In this document: piece after piece, positions 1 through 20,575 of the stretch
Layout of the letters: each line of letters opens with the position of its first letter
How positions within the stretch are numbered: position 1 is the first letter of the stretch
Source: Chrysomallon squamiferum
Taxonomy: Eukaryota > Mollusca > Gastropoda > Neomphalida > Peltospiridae
NCBI GenBank assembly: GCA_012295275.1
Contig: CM022668.1
Span: 14,148,022 to 14,212,021, forward strand
Direction: 5' to 3'
Length of the DNA stretch: 64,000 bases
Translations under genes and position numbers: made by a program
Notes under the pieces: model-generated
Told to the model about the DNA's origin: nothing
The model's input: the letters and a program-made list of their open reading frames with translations, nothing else
The model's database searches: none

Positions 1-342
1 AAATACGTTACTTTTGGAGTTATCGTTCGTTGCTTCACATACGGGCGCTTGGTGGTCTTCAGGATTCTGACTGTTGGTCGAGTTCATGGAAGCCACCAGA
101 TCATCATACGGAATGTTATTGGTTGAGCAAAGGCACACTGCAATTCTGGGTCGTTTGATATTAAGATTCAAACTGGCGTACTCTAAGGCCAATTCTTGCT
201 TACGTAAGAATTTACGATGGTAACTGAGGAACGACAGTGACAGAAAGATTATCATGGACAGACCTATGACAACGCCTGGAAGCCATAGCAACCTGGTCGT
301 ATCCATTACGTCATCAGTAGCATCTGTTGTATTGTTCGTCAT
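1..342 (-). CDS. Single-pass membrane protein, N-terminal part (runs off left edge)
   Basis: Read on the minus strand, an ATG at 342-340 opens a frame of 114 codons with no stop before the window edge, so the C-terminus lies outside. The protein has no cleavable signal peptide. About 16 polar residues carry two overlapping N-glycosylation sequons (NNT, NTT). A hydrophobic stretch of about 23 residues follows (LWLPGVVIGLSMIIFLSLSF), then a basic flank (YHRKFLRKQ). Positive charge after the membrane segment and sequons before it predict an outside N-terminus and a cytoplasmic tail. The tail seen so far is polar, with a Cys pair (CLC). I do not recognise the family. Use of this ATG is inferred; it is the first in frame. 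It is transcribed away from the other genes here. A bare open frame of this length with a sensible topology is decent but not decisive evidence. Confidence 0.6.
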   Translation of the reverse strand, partial: MTNNTTDATDDVMDTTRLLWLPGVVIGLSMIIFLSLSFLSYHRKFLRKQELALEYASLNLNIKRPRIAVCLCSTNNIPYDDLVASMNSTNSQNPEDHQAPVCEATNDNSKSNVF

Positions 343-2202
343 AGTTAAAAGTTGTCTAGTTATCACAGAATGTTAAAGTAACGATTAAGAAACAAGTTTC
401 CAAAATGTATGGATATAATGCTCTGGTATTCCTGTCTGAATTATTGCAGTTTTGATTCCATACAATTTTAATGTGATCGTTTAAAGATCTAACAAGTTAG
501 TCCAGAATATTTACACATTTTTGGCCGTGTCTTAATTTTATACACTTTTTAAACCTCCTCATATGTCAGCTCTTATGAATACTTCTGAATAAAACGCTAA
601 CAAAAAATTAAGGATCTGAACTGAGAAGTTTAGAATAAAGACGTACGTCAAATGTAATTACTGTCATATCCGTCGTTTATATAAATGTTTATCTTAGAGC
701 AGTGTATGTGAATTCTAACGTATGGGGTGATCGCTAGTCCGTGAAATGTACTGTCTGTGTACGTTATGCCGTGAAGCGTGACGTATACGTGAAAAATGAC
801 GGCTGTGTTGTTTATCTGATGTCTTCTTCTTCGTTAGCAGCTGCCTCCGTGAATTTTTCACATTTTATGCCAAATCATTTTACATCACCCAGTCCGTTAT
901 CTTCTACCAGCTAATGCATATCTTCTGCTCCACGACATGAAATATTAATATCAGAATCACATCGGATGCGATACCACTTCTACACCACGAACAACCACAG
1001 CAAACTAAATTAAGCTGTGCCTTCGTTTTACTTTGTCGTTTTGGCTTAAGTCGTTCTACTCCTGGTCTTTCATTTCCGATGCAAATAACAGTCTTAACAG
1101 GATTACGAGCGGCTAAGCTAACTACTGCACTGGATTATCAAATTACTCCAAAACATCGATTCGCAATCAGCAGCAGCAGCATTCGAATACCACAACAAAC
1201 CAATTTATGCTTCATCCATTCAGTTAAAATTGATTCTTCTTTTTTTGTGTGCTTTTTAGCAGTTTTGATTCTTGACGTCAAAGACAATTCCCAGAATGTT
1301 TACTCAACCTGTTCTTCTTTATCCTAGCTGCTCTTCGTGGGGCTGTTACTCGTTTGACTTCACTGCACCAGAGAAATCCCTCGACAGTTTGATATTTAAA
1401 ACGACGTTTTCGCTGTCTCCGAGCTGTGATTTCAGTCGCAGAACTTCCATCGATTCGTGAGCACGTCGTCCATGACTTAATACTGCAAATCAAACAAAAC
1501 AAAACAAAACCTTAACCAGCTTCGTTTTTCTTCTTCTTCTTCTTCTTCTTTCCCCTCTACGTTCTCGCTTCACTAATCAGTCGAGACAAACGACGTAATT
1601 ACCAAAAAATGTCAGACGCTAATGTCTTCCTTAAAAAAAAAAAAAAAAAAAAAAAGAGGACAAGACCATTAACGTTAAAAGTAACTGTACAGATAAATTA
1701 TCGTTATATGTTGCAGGGGCGTGTGTACTCTGACAGAGTTGTTCTTAATATTAACCAAATATTGGAAGGATAGATAGTTGGAATAAAAAAAAAAAAAAAA
1801 AAAAAAATTAAATTAAAAATGTGTGTAAAAATTGTTGAGAACTATTATAGAGAAAAAGAAAATTACATTAAAACGAAAACCAGCTACACAGATAAATTAG
1901 TTTTATATGAAGAAGGGGCGTTTACATATAACACGCTCTAAGTATAATTCAGTTATAGGTGAGTTTTGGAATAAAACAATTTTTAAAAAAGGAGAAATAA
2001 CGAGGGTTTATCATGGGTAAGAAATAGAAAAGCACTTTTGAGTGTATTCGTTGTTGTTATTATTGTGTAAATTTTAATGTTATTCAAATTATGGTTTACA
2101 CGCATGGTTCCTGAATTTAACTGAAATATCCGTGTATTCATAAATACAATGGATAAAAATATTTATTTTATTACTTATATATTTGTTAATATTATTTAGA
2201 GT

Positions 2203-2207
<5 letters not shown>
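343..2207. other. Non-coding flank of the left-edge gene
   Basis: No convincing exon was seen. It holds a TTC run (about 1528-1550) and two poly-A tracts (about 1634-1656 and 1785-1807). Short open frames here lack splice context and protein-like composition. The part next to 342 must hold the promoter and 5' UTR of the minus-strand gene, but no specific element could be assigned. Confidence 0.5.
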
Positions 2208-2760
<553 letters not shown>

Positions 2761-2802
2761 TATTTGAAAAAAGCACACAAATAAACATACTCTACCTTAC
2801 TG

Positions 2803-3740
2803 TGTTTCTGAGTATTATCCAGGTACTGTTTCCAATTTTTCAGAATCTTACATTCAAACGCTGCACCATCCAGATATAGTCTAATTTCTCAGTACAATCC
2901 AAATCTTTACTATCCAGATTGTTCAAAACAAAGTTTCAGAAACCCGTCCAAATATTATTACTATTTCTTAGTAACGTCCAAGGCTTTTTTTTTTGTTTGT
3001 GTTAAGGTTCTAAAACACATCCAAATATTGTTGTATGATTAAATATTATAGTTATTTTCTCATCGCAAATTGTGTGTTGGTTTAGTTGTTCTTCTTATCA
3101 TCCAGATCCTGTTAATACTTTTGTTAAATGAATCTACACTGTAAAGACAGTTTCTCAGTAACCATCAAAACTGTTTGCATTTATTTTTATACTTATTACT
3201 GCTCTTACGTTTCATTCAGACTGATCAATAACATTCGCAAAGACTTGTGGTTTCTGAGTAATGAGGAAATTGTGTTTAATTTCTAAGTACCATCCAAATA
3301 TTGTTGAATTTCTCAAAAACAATTTCATACGATTATTGTTTAATTTGAGTACCATTCAGAATTTGCTTAAGTTCTCTAAGTCATCAAAAACATTTCATCA
3401 GAGTTTCTCGTCTGTCTGCTGTTTAATTTCTCAGTATTATCCGAATTAGCAGTACATCGATTTTATCGATTTTATCAACACATCAAAAATCGGGTATAGA
3501 TTTTCTTGATTTCCTCGAAATATTTTTTCCAGGTATTCTATTATATCACCAAATATTTTAATTTCTCAACATATATCAAACTGTTTTGGTTGTTTTTTTT
3601 TTGGTTGTATGGTGTTTTTTGTAGTATCGTTATTAATTCCTCAACATATATCAATTTTGTTTTTGTTTTAGTATTGTTTTTTTTGTAGTATCGTTATAAC
3701 TTTCAGACGGTATCCAAGAAATGACTGGATATTTTCAGAC
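2803..3740 (+). repeat. Degenerate tandem repeat built on TTTCTCAGTACCATCC
   Basis: A diverged motif close to TTTCTCAGTACCATCCAAAT recurs irregularly, roughly every 40-100 bp: near 2804, 2886, 2966, 3150, 3250, 3278, 3347 and 3426, with weaker copies to about 3740. Several copies are followed by ATTGTT. It has no coding potential and looks like an old minisatellite. Confidence 0.55.
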
Positions 3741-4530
3741 TGTGAACACGAAATGACTGGACACTTTCACCACGTCTTCGTGAGATCTCTGAGTATTTTC
3801 TCCCAGCGTTTTAACACACAGCACCTACGCGCGTACGCACACACAACCACAACAACTACGTCTTTCCTCGTTCAATACCTCGCTGATCTTTCCACCACCG
3901 GACCGCGTATCGATATTTGTTTGAGTGGATTGCTATTAGTAACCAACAATACACGCTTCCACAGACATAGACTGCTTCTCAATGCTTTTTTTTTTTGTTA
4001 TTATTATTAGTTTATTTATTATTATTTCTATCGATAGAACTCCACGTGTTTGCAGGTTAGTGATTTCTTTGTGTCTCGTGCTAAGTCAGGCGTAATGGTG
4101 ACGGAGATTGTTATCTATGTGTGCTCAAGAATGAATAAGAATCGGGTGTGTGTGTGTGTTTGAACAACGTTTTCCTTTCTAATCTTTTACCGTCATAAAG
4201 AACCGCTTCTTCTCTGTCGTAATTATATTTTTGTATATACGCATAAAGAGATAGCGACAGCTCAATAGAAACTTCTCAATCCTCTACTATATATATATAC
4301 CTAGCAGAGAAAAGTAAAGAATATATATATATATATATATATTCATTAATTTTCTCTGTGCTAGGTAAGGAAATGTGTTCTATTTTGCCTGGGGTTATTT
4401 TCATTCATTTTCGAATAGTTGATAAAAGTAAATGTTTTGTGCTCGTTGATATATCTGAAAAATGCTACCAAGATCTGGTTTTGTTGATTTAATCCATGTA
4501 CGTTTAAATAAAGAAAGTTATATTAAAATT

Positions 4531-4564
<34 letters not shown>

Positions 4565-5833
4565 CATTCATACAGACATACATATATACATATATTATAT
4601 ATATACACACATATAATATACTTACGTATACATACAAACACACATGCAAGCATATATACATATTCATAAATATATATGCACATGCACACACATATACACA
4701 TTTACATACACACAAAAATATAAACATAAACCCATATATATATATACACACACACACAAACACAAACACAAACATATACCAAACATATATATATATATAT
4801 ATAAACACCAGATATATATATAAAACAAACATATATATAGACACACACAAAACACAAACACATACACACACACAAACAAAAAACACACAACACAAACACA
4901 CACACAAAACATACATACCACCAGATATAGAGGTAAAATATTATAGACACACAAAGACAAATAGATTGACTTAAACAAAAATTGATGCAAAGAAAAACAT
5001 ACATACATACAGACATACATACATATAAACACACACACACGTACATACATATATATATATATGCCTACATGTATATATATACGTAAGCACATACACATAC
5101 ACACGCAATTACATATGTATATATAGAGAGATACAGAGGCATCTATTACAGTTGTTGTTGTTAACAAATTGATCAGGTAACACTGCAGTTGTTAGCAGAT
5201 ACAACGGCCTGTTCATTGTTACGATAAAGCAGATATCTGCATATTTAATAATATAAACATATTTTATTAACGACGATATGAAGATTAACATCCGTCTGAC
5301 ACCCAAACGAGGATTTGTTTTTGTTCCGAAATGTCAGATATTCTATTTTTATTTTGTATCACTCATTCGTGACAAAAAGATAAAATGTAACTCGACTAAA
5401 CATTTATTAAAATCCGGAAAGATGATATGTTTGTTTTGAAGTGTCAAACATCTATTTTTTATGATTATTACAATTATTATTATTCGTAACCTCAAGATTA
5501 AACTTAAGACGATTTGCCATTTATTAATAACTTAAAAGATTATCTATTCTTCTTTTTGAGGTGTCAAACATTCTTTCTTTCCTGCTTTCACTTGCTCGTA
5601 ACGTCTAGTTTAAATCTAACTCGACAAGCCTTTTATTTATTATTAACGCTACAAGGCCGATAACTCCATTTTAACCCTGAGTCACGGCGTCGGTTTGTTG
5701 AACAATCGATTGGACAGGTAAACAAATGTAGGTCACTAGCAGGTGACAAACAGCGTCATGTTTGATTCAGTCACCTAGGATTTAAATATATATGTTTATT
5801 ACGTTAGCAAAGCAGACGATCTGTTTTCCAGAC
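3741..5833. repeat. Non-coding stretch dominated by AT/AC microsatellites
   Basis: AT runs lie near 4283-4300 and 4321-4342, and a GT run at about 4532-4563. Imperfect AC/ATAC/ATGT sequence then runs to about 5130. No exon was recognised from 5130 to the start of the next gene. The sequence just before 5834 is the promoter/5' UTR of that gene, with no clear core element seen. Confidence 0.8.
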
Positions 5834-11296
<5,463 letters not shown>

Positions 11297-11484
11297 TGTT
11301 TAACAAATATGTAGACTGTCTTCAGGGCCTTTGGAAATTATTGACTATGGTCAAGAAAGGATGTGTTTCTTTTTTTTTTCAAATGAAAAATTTGTGAAAA
11401 TATTATTATTATTATAATTATTATATTTTTCATTGTTAGAAAGAGGAATTGTTATAATTATTTCCTATTCTGTCAGTAATTTGA

Positions 11485-11555
11485 ATGATCCAATCACAGC
11501 CATTGTCACAATGGTGTTGTTTACAAGAGGATATTCTGTTGGATGATATTTCGTC
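11485..11555 (+). pseudogene. Decayed duplicate of the end of exon 5
   Basis: This segment resembles 11237-11305, the exon-5 part coding the hydrophobic tail and stop. The shared order is CCAATC, CATTGT, ACA, TGTTTA and TTGGATRATRTT, roughly 70% similar by eye. It has no open frame of its own and lies about 250 bp downstream in direct orientation. Confidence 0.5.
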
Positions 11556-12029
11556 TACCATTATAGCATTGGATTGGGACATTAATTTTTAAAATTTGTC
11601 ACAAAAATAGAATAAAAGATGAAGAACAGAAACCTGGAAATTTTTAAAGTTTGATGAAAGATCTCAGTAATTTAAGTTACCAGTATTTATTTCTAATATT
11701 TTGTTGGTTCTTTGGATAATATATATATATATATATAAACAATAATGATGCTTCCAAAGTGAACTTTTGTGAAACCTGTGTTTTGTTTTATTTTTATTTA
11801 TTTTTTTATTATTTAAATAAAAATAATTATTATATATATTGCTAGATGCCATTACTTGCTAATGATAAAAAATAACAAAAATGTACATCATCATTCTTAT
11901 GTGCATGTTTGTAACAATTTCCAAGCAGACAGAAAAACAGAAAATCAAATCTAACTGATTTATACTTCAGCAACAATCTGTGCTAACAATTAAGTATGAA
12001 ATGAAAGTAACAAGTTACTATGCTAGAAG

Positions 12030-12064
<35 letters not shown>

Positions 12065-12241
12065 CACAATTGTTCACCTATGTAAGAAATTTGACATAAT
12101 TGATTACAGAAATGAGACCAAAAAAAAAGTACTTCTGGGTTATTGTTATTCAAACCAACCTTTGCTAATGATAAAGTACGATATATAACAATGACAAAGT
12201 ATAGGAGATGTATGAAAGCTGACATTTTTACCCCTTTCTCC

Positions 12242-12297
<56 letters not shown>

Positions 12298-12850
12298 AAA
12301 AGAGATGTGAAAAAACCCATTACAGGCAGGCAGTTATTCAATTACATATTCCTGACAGACTGAATTCTTCAGTGCAAAATAAAATTATTATTCCTTGCCA
12401 TTTTAAAACATATTTTAAAATATGTTTTGTAAATGAAATAACATGACAAAATGCAAAAAAAACCTCATCTTTATGGTATTGGTACAGAATGTGGTATTTC
12501 TTAATTATACTTAATTATTGTCAAAGTTTGGTGGTCTATAACAATTAATCCAATCAAATGGAAGAATACGAAAAGCATTACGATTGTTTTTATATCGCAA
12601 AATGTAAATTTTAAGATGTTAGAATCATGAAGCAAGATAATATGTTAATTTTTATGAATGATCTCAAAAAATTGCACAAATAATGAAAATATGTCAGAGA
12701 TAGATAGCCTTTAATTAATTAATGTATGAAATAATTATATTCTGTTTTGCTGTCTCCATTTTTTATTTTATTTTATATTTTATCTTATATATAAAATTCT
12801 ACTTAATATGTTAATTGTTAATGATTTATCAGTATTATTACTATAATTAC

Positions 12851-12902
<52 letters not shown>

Positions 12903-12995
12903 AAAAATAAATAAATAAGTGTAGGGAAGGAAAGCTTATTATTTATATGAATAGGCTTCTGAAATATAATTTTTCCTTAATTATCATTAATATTA

Positions 12996-13042
<47 letters not shown>

Positions 13043-13643
13043 AAAGTATAAATTAAATAAGAAGGCTAAAACAAATAAATATTTCACTTTATTTTAAAAT
13101 TCTTTATTTTAAATTCAAAATCATTTTTAAATATATTCCTTTGTTCCATTAAAGATGAAATTTTTTTTTTTTTTGAAAACATATTATGATCAAAATATTT
13201 TGCCTAAAAGTATAAAAATTGCAATAAAGTTTATTTAAATATCAGACCTTAACAGGTTTTTGTAAAATAAAAATATAAATAATAAAAAAGACAACAATTG
13301 ATATTAAAATAATATAATCTCACTAGTTTATTTTTATCTTTAATTGATGCAAAATACATTAAAAATACTTAAATGTCTGCTCCAAAACTTTTGTCTTAAA
13401 CTTAAAAAAATAATAATAAAATAATAATAATAATAATAATCATAATAACAATAATAATAATAATAGTCATACAATAGTGTTGTTGATATCTTTGTTGTTT
13501 ATGAGTAATTATTAGTAATAAATCAATAAATTTAATTAAATGATTAACTTCATCTGATATCACTTTATCTGAAAAATAGTAATATGCAGATGTTTTCTTT
13601 AACAGATTACATGACATCCCTAATGGTATTATCTGTCTGTACC

Positions 13644-13702
<59 letters not shown>

Positions 13703-14040
13703 GTAAAGTGTAGTCATAATTTGATTGAAACAATGCAGCATAGTTAAGGAGGAAAAAAGACAAAGAAGAATAAACATGACCAAATATTTGCATTATAAGA
13801 ATGATGAAGGGATGTCATCATAAGGTGCTTTTAATATGTACAGATATTTTTATTATTTATGTTACAACATATAATTGTATGTTGTTATGATTATGCAGGA
13901 CTGAGTTTAATTTATCTGTTGTTATGAAACAGTTTTATGTTATTATGTATATGCAATTTTGAAAAAACATTTTCCCTTTCACTTTATTTAATTGTGTTTA
14001 TTTAATTTTTATTAATTTATTTGTTTGTTTATTTATTATA

Positions 14041-14112
<72 letters not shown>

Positions 14113-14568
14113 TGTTGTTGTTGTTGTTGCTGCTGTTTTAACATATTTATAATTTTTTATTTTTTTTAAATTCATAAAAATATTCAGTAATTTAAAGAAA
14201 AAAAAAAGGTTTATTCCCAAAATGTTTTTAATTTCTATTGATTTTAAAATTATTTTTATATATGTATTTAAGTTTTTAATTTTGTACTTTTATGATTATT
14301 ATTCTATAATGTTGATAATTATCACTAGTATTATTATTATTATTATGTATGATTCATAGATTTTGTGCTTTGTAATAATAGTCATGTTTAGTTCATAATT
14401 TTACTTTTTTTTGAAACTGAAAGCTGAACTAATTTAAAATTTAAAAAATATTTTTAAAAAACCCTCAAGGAAATAAAGAAATTAAACAATACCTTAATAA
14501 ATTTAAATTTATAGAAAAAAAGGTACATTTTAAAACTTTACTTTGCTTTTGGAAATAATCTATTGATC

Positions 14569-14618
<50 letters not shown>

Positions 14619-15654
14619 CCCATGTCCATATCTCCATACCTACATCTCTACCTAAATAATGTTTGTATCTGCATCTGTATATAATACACATACATACATA
14701 ATCTTTTCTACAAATTTTATTAGACGTTTTCGTGTCAAAAACCAAAATGTTTATGATAGGTATTTCATTTATAGTTAGCAAACCCAGATATATGAATAAT
14801 CAAACTGCTTACCTATTGAATATATATTCTTTAGCTGACTTAGATTAAAATGTATCAAAAGTCAAATGTTATGATAGATAGTATTGTTTTGAGATGAGCG
14901 ATATGCATGTTATGTACAAACTCAGATGGACATATACACATACATAAATATGCAAACACTTGCATACATATACATTATTAATTTAAGGGTTTATAATATA
15001 AATGTAATTGATTTTTTGTTTATATTTAATTATTTTTGTAACATCAATTTTTATAGGATTTTTTGTGTTTTTGTTTTTTTGTTTCATTAAATTATTTATT
15101 TTATTAGTTTGTTATAAACTTTTATATCATTATTATGATTATACTGAACTGAATGTTGTTTTCATTTATCAAGTTGTGTTTTATTTATTTTTTAGCCAAT
15201 TTTAATTAATAATTACATACAACAAAAGATAAGTTAAAACAAACCTTGGTTCTCATTTCACATACATAAACCCATAAATTATTTAATAACGTAATTTTAA
15301 TTGATTTTTATTGTATTTAATGATTTTATTTTGTAACTTCAGTTTAATTGAGGCATTTTTTTAATTATTATCATTAGTTGTTGATTTAAAATAAAATATT
15401 TGTTATATCATTAAATGAACTGAATTATGTTTTTATTTACCATTTATGTTTTGTTTCTAAGCCAGGCTTAATAATAATCATGTAAAATGACAAAAAAAAA
15501 AAATAATAATAATAATAATAAAATAATAATAAATAAATAAATAAATAAATTAATGAATAAAAACTACCAGTTAAAACAAATCTTGGATCTGTCATGACAT
15601 CATTTGATCCAGTTTGTCATAAAAAAAACCCAGCTATCAGTCTGCAATATTATA

Positions 15655-15768
<114 letters not shown>

Positions 15769-16309
15769 ATTACATAATAATCTGATCCACACATATATAC
15801 CTACATAAATATCCACACACACACACATTATATATATATATATATTTGCGTATATATTTTTAAAAATTTAATTCTATACTTCTTCAAATCACAAAATAAA
15901 CAACACAACTCAAAATAGCACAGTGATTGGATTTATGTTCATTTACATAATGAGGTGAAAAATTCACAAAACACTGTAAACGGCAAAAGCAAACTAGTAT
16001 TATTGTCAGTATGATGATGTTACAGAGATGTCTGTCTTCTTAACTAAACTCTTTATGTAAGTGTTGATACTTAGCAACTAAAGATTCAGTAGTGTCATAA
16101 TAATAATGATAATAAAATAAAAGTATAATAATAATAATATTAATAAAATAAAAGTAAAATAATAATAATAATAATAATAATAAAAATAATTAATAATAAT
16201 AATAATAGTAATAATGATGATGATAACATAGTAATAGTGATAATGATGATAGTAATAATAGTAATAGGAGCTGTAGTAGCATAATAATAATAAAAACAAC
16301 AATAACTAC

Positions 16310-16353
<44 letters not shown>

Positions 16354-16595
16354 CAACAATAACAACATTTGTATATTAAATTACTAATGTATTAGAGATG
16401 GTAGTTACCATGAATGTATGGTCTGTCTGTATACATGTGTATATTTGTGTTTGAGTATGTGTGTGTCTGTGTGTTGTCTGTGTGTATGTATGTGTGTACA
16501 TTTTTATGAATGTGACTCAGTGTATATGCAAAATAAAAAGAAAAGTGGTTGTAGTAATAATGATAATAAAATATATTATTAACATTAACAATCAC

Positions 16596-16628
<33 letters not shown>

Positions 16629-16736
16629 GTTTACCTTTTATATTTGAATCCATAAAATAAAAAGTAATAATAATGATTGTAGTAATAATGAAAATAAAAT
16701 AATATATTATTAACAATAACAATGATGATGATGATG

Positions 16737-16783
<47 letters not shown>

Positions 16784-18479
16784 TATAATTATAATAATAA
16801 AAAGAAATGTGGAAATTTTCACAAATATTCAACCACTGATGAAATATTTTCGGAATTTCTTGTTCACTTTCAGAAATATCTGGAAGAGCACTGAAAATTT
16901 TAATAACAAAATGTTGACATAAACAAATATACAACATGTGTTTTTCAAATCTCATCAGCATAAAAAATGTTTTTTACACCATTGAGACTTAAGATTCTGT
17001 TTTTTGCACCTGTTATTATTCAAGGTATACTGAACAACAAAAAAGAAAGGATCCAAGCTCTTCAAAAACGAAATGAAAATAAACAGTTCCCGATACATTC
17101 TTATTACATCAGTGAAAGTCATATGCATTTAGGTGCATAATAATTAAGTTTTCACTGTAATCTTTCATTTTAAATCTTTTTATTTCATCATATCTGTCAT
17201 ATTTACCAGATATATAATATTTATCTATGGAAAAGTATTAAAAAAATAATAAAAATTGAAACCTAATTATTTAATAATGATTTTAGACTTCTGGATTCAT
17301 CATCATCATTATCATTACTATTATCATCATCGTTATCATCATTATTATTATATACTTCAAGAATAGTTTCATATTCTGGGCCTGTTTCAGCATCAGAAAT
17401 AAATAATTTACTGTATTATCATTCCAAATAATGGCATAATTAAAAGTTAAAGCTGACATCTCAGTCTCTGTAATGAAACATCAATAAACACAGTTTAAAA
17501 ATACAGAACACTCTGTAACATCCATTACAAACACAAAACAACATTACAAAAACATTACAACCAACTAAACTTCAGTAACATATCCAACAATTCAACTCAA
17601 TTGTGACTGTCCACTAAAAAAAAATTTTTTAAATCTTTGGCTTTTGTCTTTCCTTTATTTTTTTTAAAATATTTTTTAAATAAACACAGATTGATAATTA
17701 TTTCGATGTAAGAACCAGCTTTGTAGTGCAAAAAAAGTGGTAGTCATGGCAACTCAAATTTCTCACAGATGTGGTGACGGCCATTTTATGAAAATGGTGT
17801 CTTAAAATGTCTTGTTTATAATTACTCCCATGTCTGTCCTGGCAACCTGGGTTTTTCAAAGTTAGTTACTACTGCCTTGTGAACACCAAAACATAAATGA
17901 ACAATAAATTCTGAGTATTTTACCTGGAACAATAAAGGCAGACTGGGTCATTAAACACAAGTGAAAGAATAATTTCAGCCTCTGCATGTTGAGCATATTC
18001 AACATTTTTGTAATTTGAAGTCAAACCAAATCATCCAGACAAACTCATGTTACTTAATCTGTGGCTGTGTTAATGCAAATTTGCCCTGTGACATACAACT
18101 AGTTTTGTGGTGAACAGTCACATTATGTAAATTTACCAAAATCTTTAAAGCAGAATTAAAAAAAAAAAATTAAAAATTAAAAAAAAAATAGTCAATTCAC
18201 CAGTGACATTAAAAACACTTATATCTCTGAAACGAAAGCATAAATAAAATGCTTAATTTTTTTTTTTCAAAACCAAACAACAAAACAAAACACATTGAAC
18301 AATATACAAAATAACAACCAATAGCTGCAAGATAATATTAAATCTAACCAATCAGAGATTGGCATCGTCGTTAAAAAAAAAACATTTGATTGGTTGATGT
18401 GAGGAAGCACATAAAAATTAACATCTATATCACTCATAAACAAAATGAAATTTTTTAATAATTATTTATTATTGCAACT

Positions 18480-19290
18480 GCATTGCATTTTCAAAGCAAA
18501 AATAATATGACTAGTTTTTTTTTCTTTATTTTTGTTTTGTTTTTATTATTGTATTTCGTATTCGAAGCACAAACAATGTGACTGCATCATGATATCAAAG
18601 CAAAAATAATATAGTTGTAAATTAAAGATTTAAAAAAAAAAATTATCATTATTGTATAATACTGTTGTAATAATACAAAACTCTAAACAAAAAAAATGTA
18701 TTTATCATTGTAACGATATTTTTTTCAAAACTTTTGATTATACAATTAAACAAAAATGACATAATTTGGATTTAGTTTCTAGGTAAATAAACATTTTAAT
18801 GTTGATGCAAAAAACACTACTAGTAAATGTAGATATGCTTTGAAAAAACAAATAATAATAATAGTAAAAATATTTTTAAAAAGTTAAAAATAAAATTAAA
18901 AATAAATAAATACATCTAACAAATTTATTTATTGTCATGATGTCATAAGGTATATATAAAATAATTTAATTTAAATTCTAGATAAATAAACATTTTGTTG
19001 GTATGCAATAAAGTGCATCCAGCAAATATGTATATACTTTGATAAGAAAACAAAAAAAAACATGTTTAAAATTAAAAATTAAAATTCTCAGGTTTATTTG
19101 TCATGAATAAAATGATTTCATTAACTATCTAGATAAATATACATTTTGTTGGTTATGTGAAAGTGTATATGCACTGATAAATATATTTTGATAATCACCA
19201 AAAAAAAAAATAAGAAAAATAAAACTGAAACGTTCTTAACCATAGATAAAATAATTTTATTAACTTTCTAAATAATTAATCTTTTTATTT
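18480..19290 (+). repeat. Degenerate tandem repeat, period about 150-200 bp
   Basis: The core TTCTAGATAAATAAACATTTT recurs near 18775, 18976 and 19127, with a weak copy near 19262. Each is followed by TATGTATATRCTTTGATAA-like sequence and an A-rich spacer. Just upstream, CAAAGCAAAAATAATATGAC-like sequence recurs near 18495, 18560 and 18593. Confidence 0.5.
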
Positions 19291-19485
19291 ATTTATGTAC
19301 TTATTTATATATTTATTAGTGTTATTTTTTAAAATAAGCTCAAACTGCAGTAAGTTACTTAGTCAAATGTAATTTTAAATAATTTAACTAATAATAATAA
19401 GTAGTATTAGTACCATTATCAGTAATAATAAAAATGATAATTAAGTTTTATTATTATTATTATTATTAAAAACAGTAATAAACAA

Positions 19486-19530
<45 letters not shown>

Positions 19531-20229
19531 TAATAACAACAATTAACAATATACAAAGTCTCTAATTCATAAACAAAGATATGCAGATCACATGACTTTA
19601 GAAAATAACCAACTAAAACAGAAATATAGGTCATGTGATATGTAGATTTCTACCACTTCTAAGGGCATTTGTGTAGGTATGTGTATGTATTTTTAAACAT
19701 CAATAAATATGAAAATAAAACCCAGAGAAAAAGAAGTATTAAATTTTTAATAAAATAAAATAAAATAAAATAACTAAATAAATAATTAAAACAAAAATTA
19801 AATAATAAAAAATACATCCCAAAAAAAAAAAAATGGTTCATGAAAATGACCTATGGATACCAATAAAAATTAAAAAATAAATTAATAAAAATAAAAAAAA
19901 CAACAAAAAAACAACTTCTCATAGAATCTATCCAGTCAAAAGCAGTGTTACATGATATTTTCAAAAATAACAGAATTACAAATGAGGCACACAATTTTGG
20001 ATGATAAAAACACAAGCAGTTCTCGTGACCTAACACATTACCATATTAAAATCAGTCAGGTCACATGAAAGTGACTTTCGTCAAACACAAAACAAAATTC
20101 TTATTATAACAATAACAAAAAAATTTGACACAAGCTATTATAATTTACATATAAATACAACATGAAAAAAAATTAAAAAACAAAAAGAAATGACAAAAGT
20201 CATACATATTTGTAATGTCTGATAAATTA

Positions 20230-20575
20230 CGTTGAAAGAAAAAGGTTATAAAGACTGAGCCAAAGCATTTGCTAATTTATTTTTTTATGCAAACTCTTAA
20301 AAAAAGCTTGTAACAATTTTAACAGCAAATTCTAAAAAGACTGAGTCAAAGCGTTATTCTATTAAATATAGTGTCAACAGATTTTCAGAAAGTAAATAAA
20401 AAGATTTCAACATCTCTTATCCATTTTTATTTTAATTCCAGATTTATAATTAATCGTTGAATTTAAAAAAAAGAAAATTTTAGCCACATAAAAATTCATG
20501 TTTATTTGAATTCCAAATTTATGATTAATCATTTATTTAAATACAAGATTTGTTTTAACTACATATAAATTCAAT
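20230..20575 (+). repeat. Short local direct duplications
   Basis: AAAGACTGAGYCAAAGC occurs near 20250 and 20335. An ATTCCARATTTATRATTAATC segment occurs near 20437 and 20509. These are small decayed tandem duplications without coding content. Confidence 0.45.

Noticed and set aside
4462-5167. Open frames of 114-170 codons rich in Tyr, Ile, His, Thr or Cys, Val
   Set aside because: Translation of AC/AT/GT simple sequence on both strands.
18340-18400. Inverted repeat with CCAATC/GATTGG as a possible MITE
   Set aside because: Arms are only about 12 bp and imperfect, with no target-site duplication visible.
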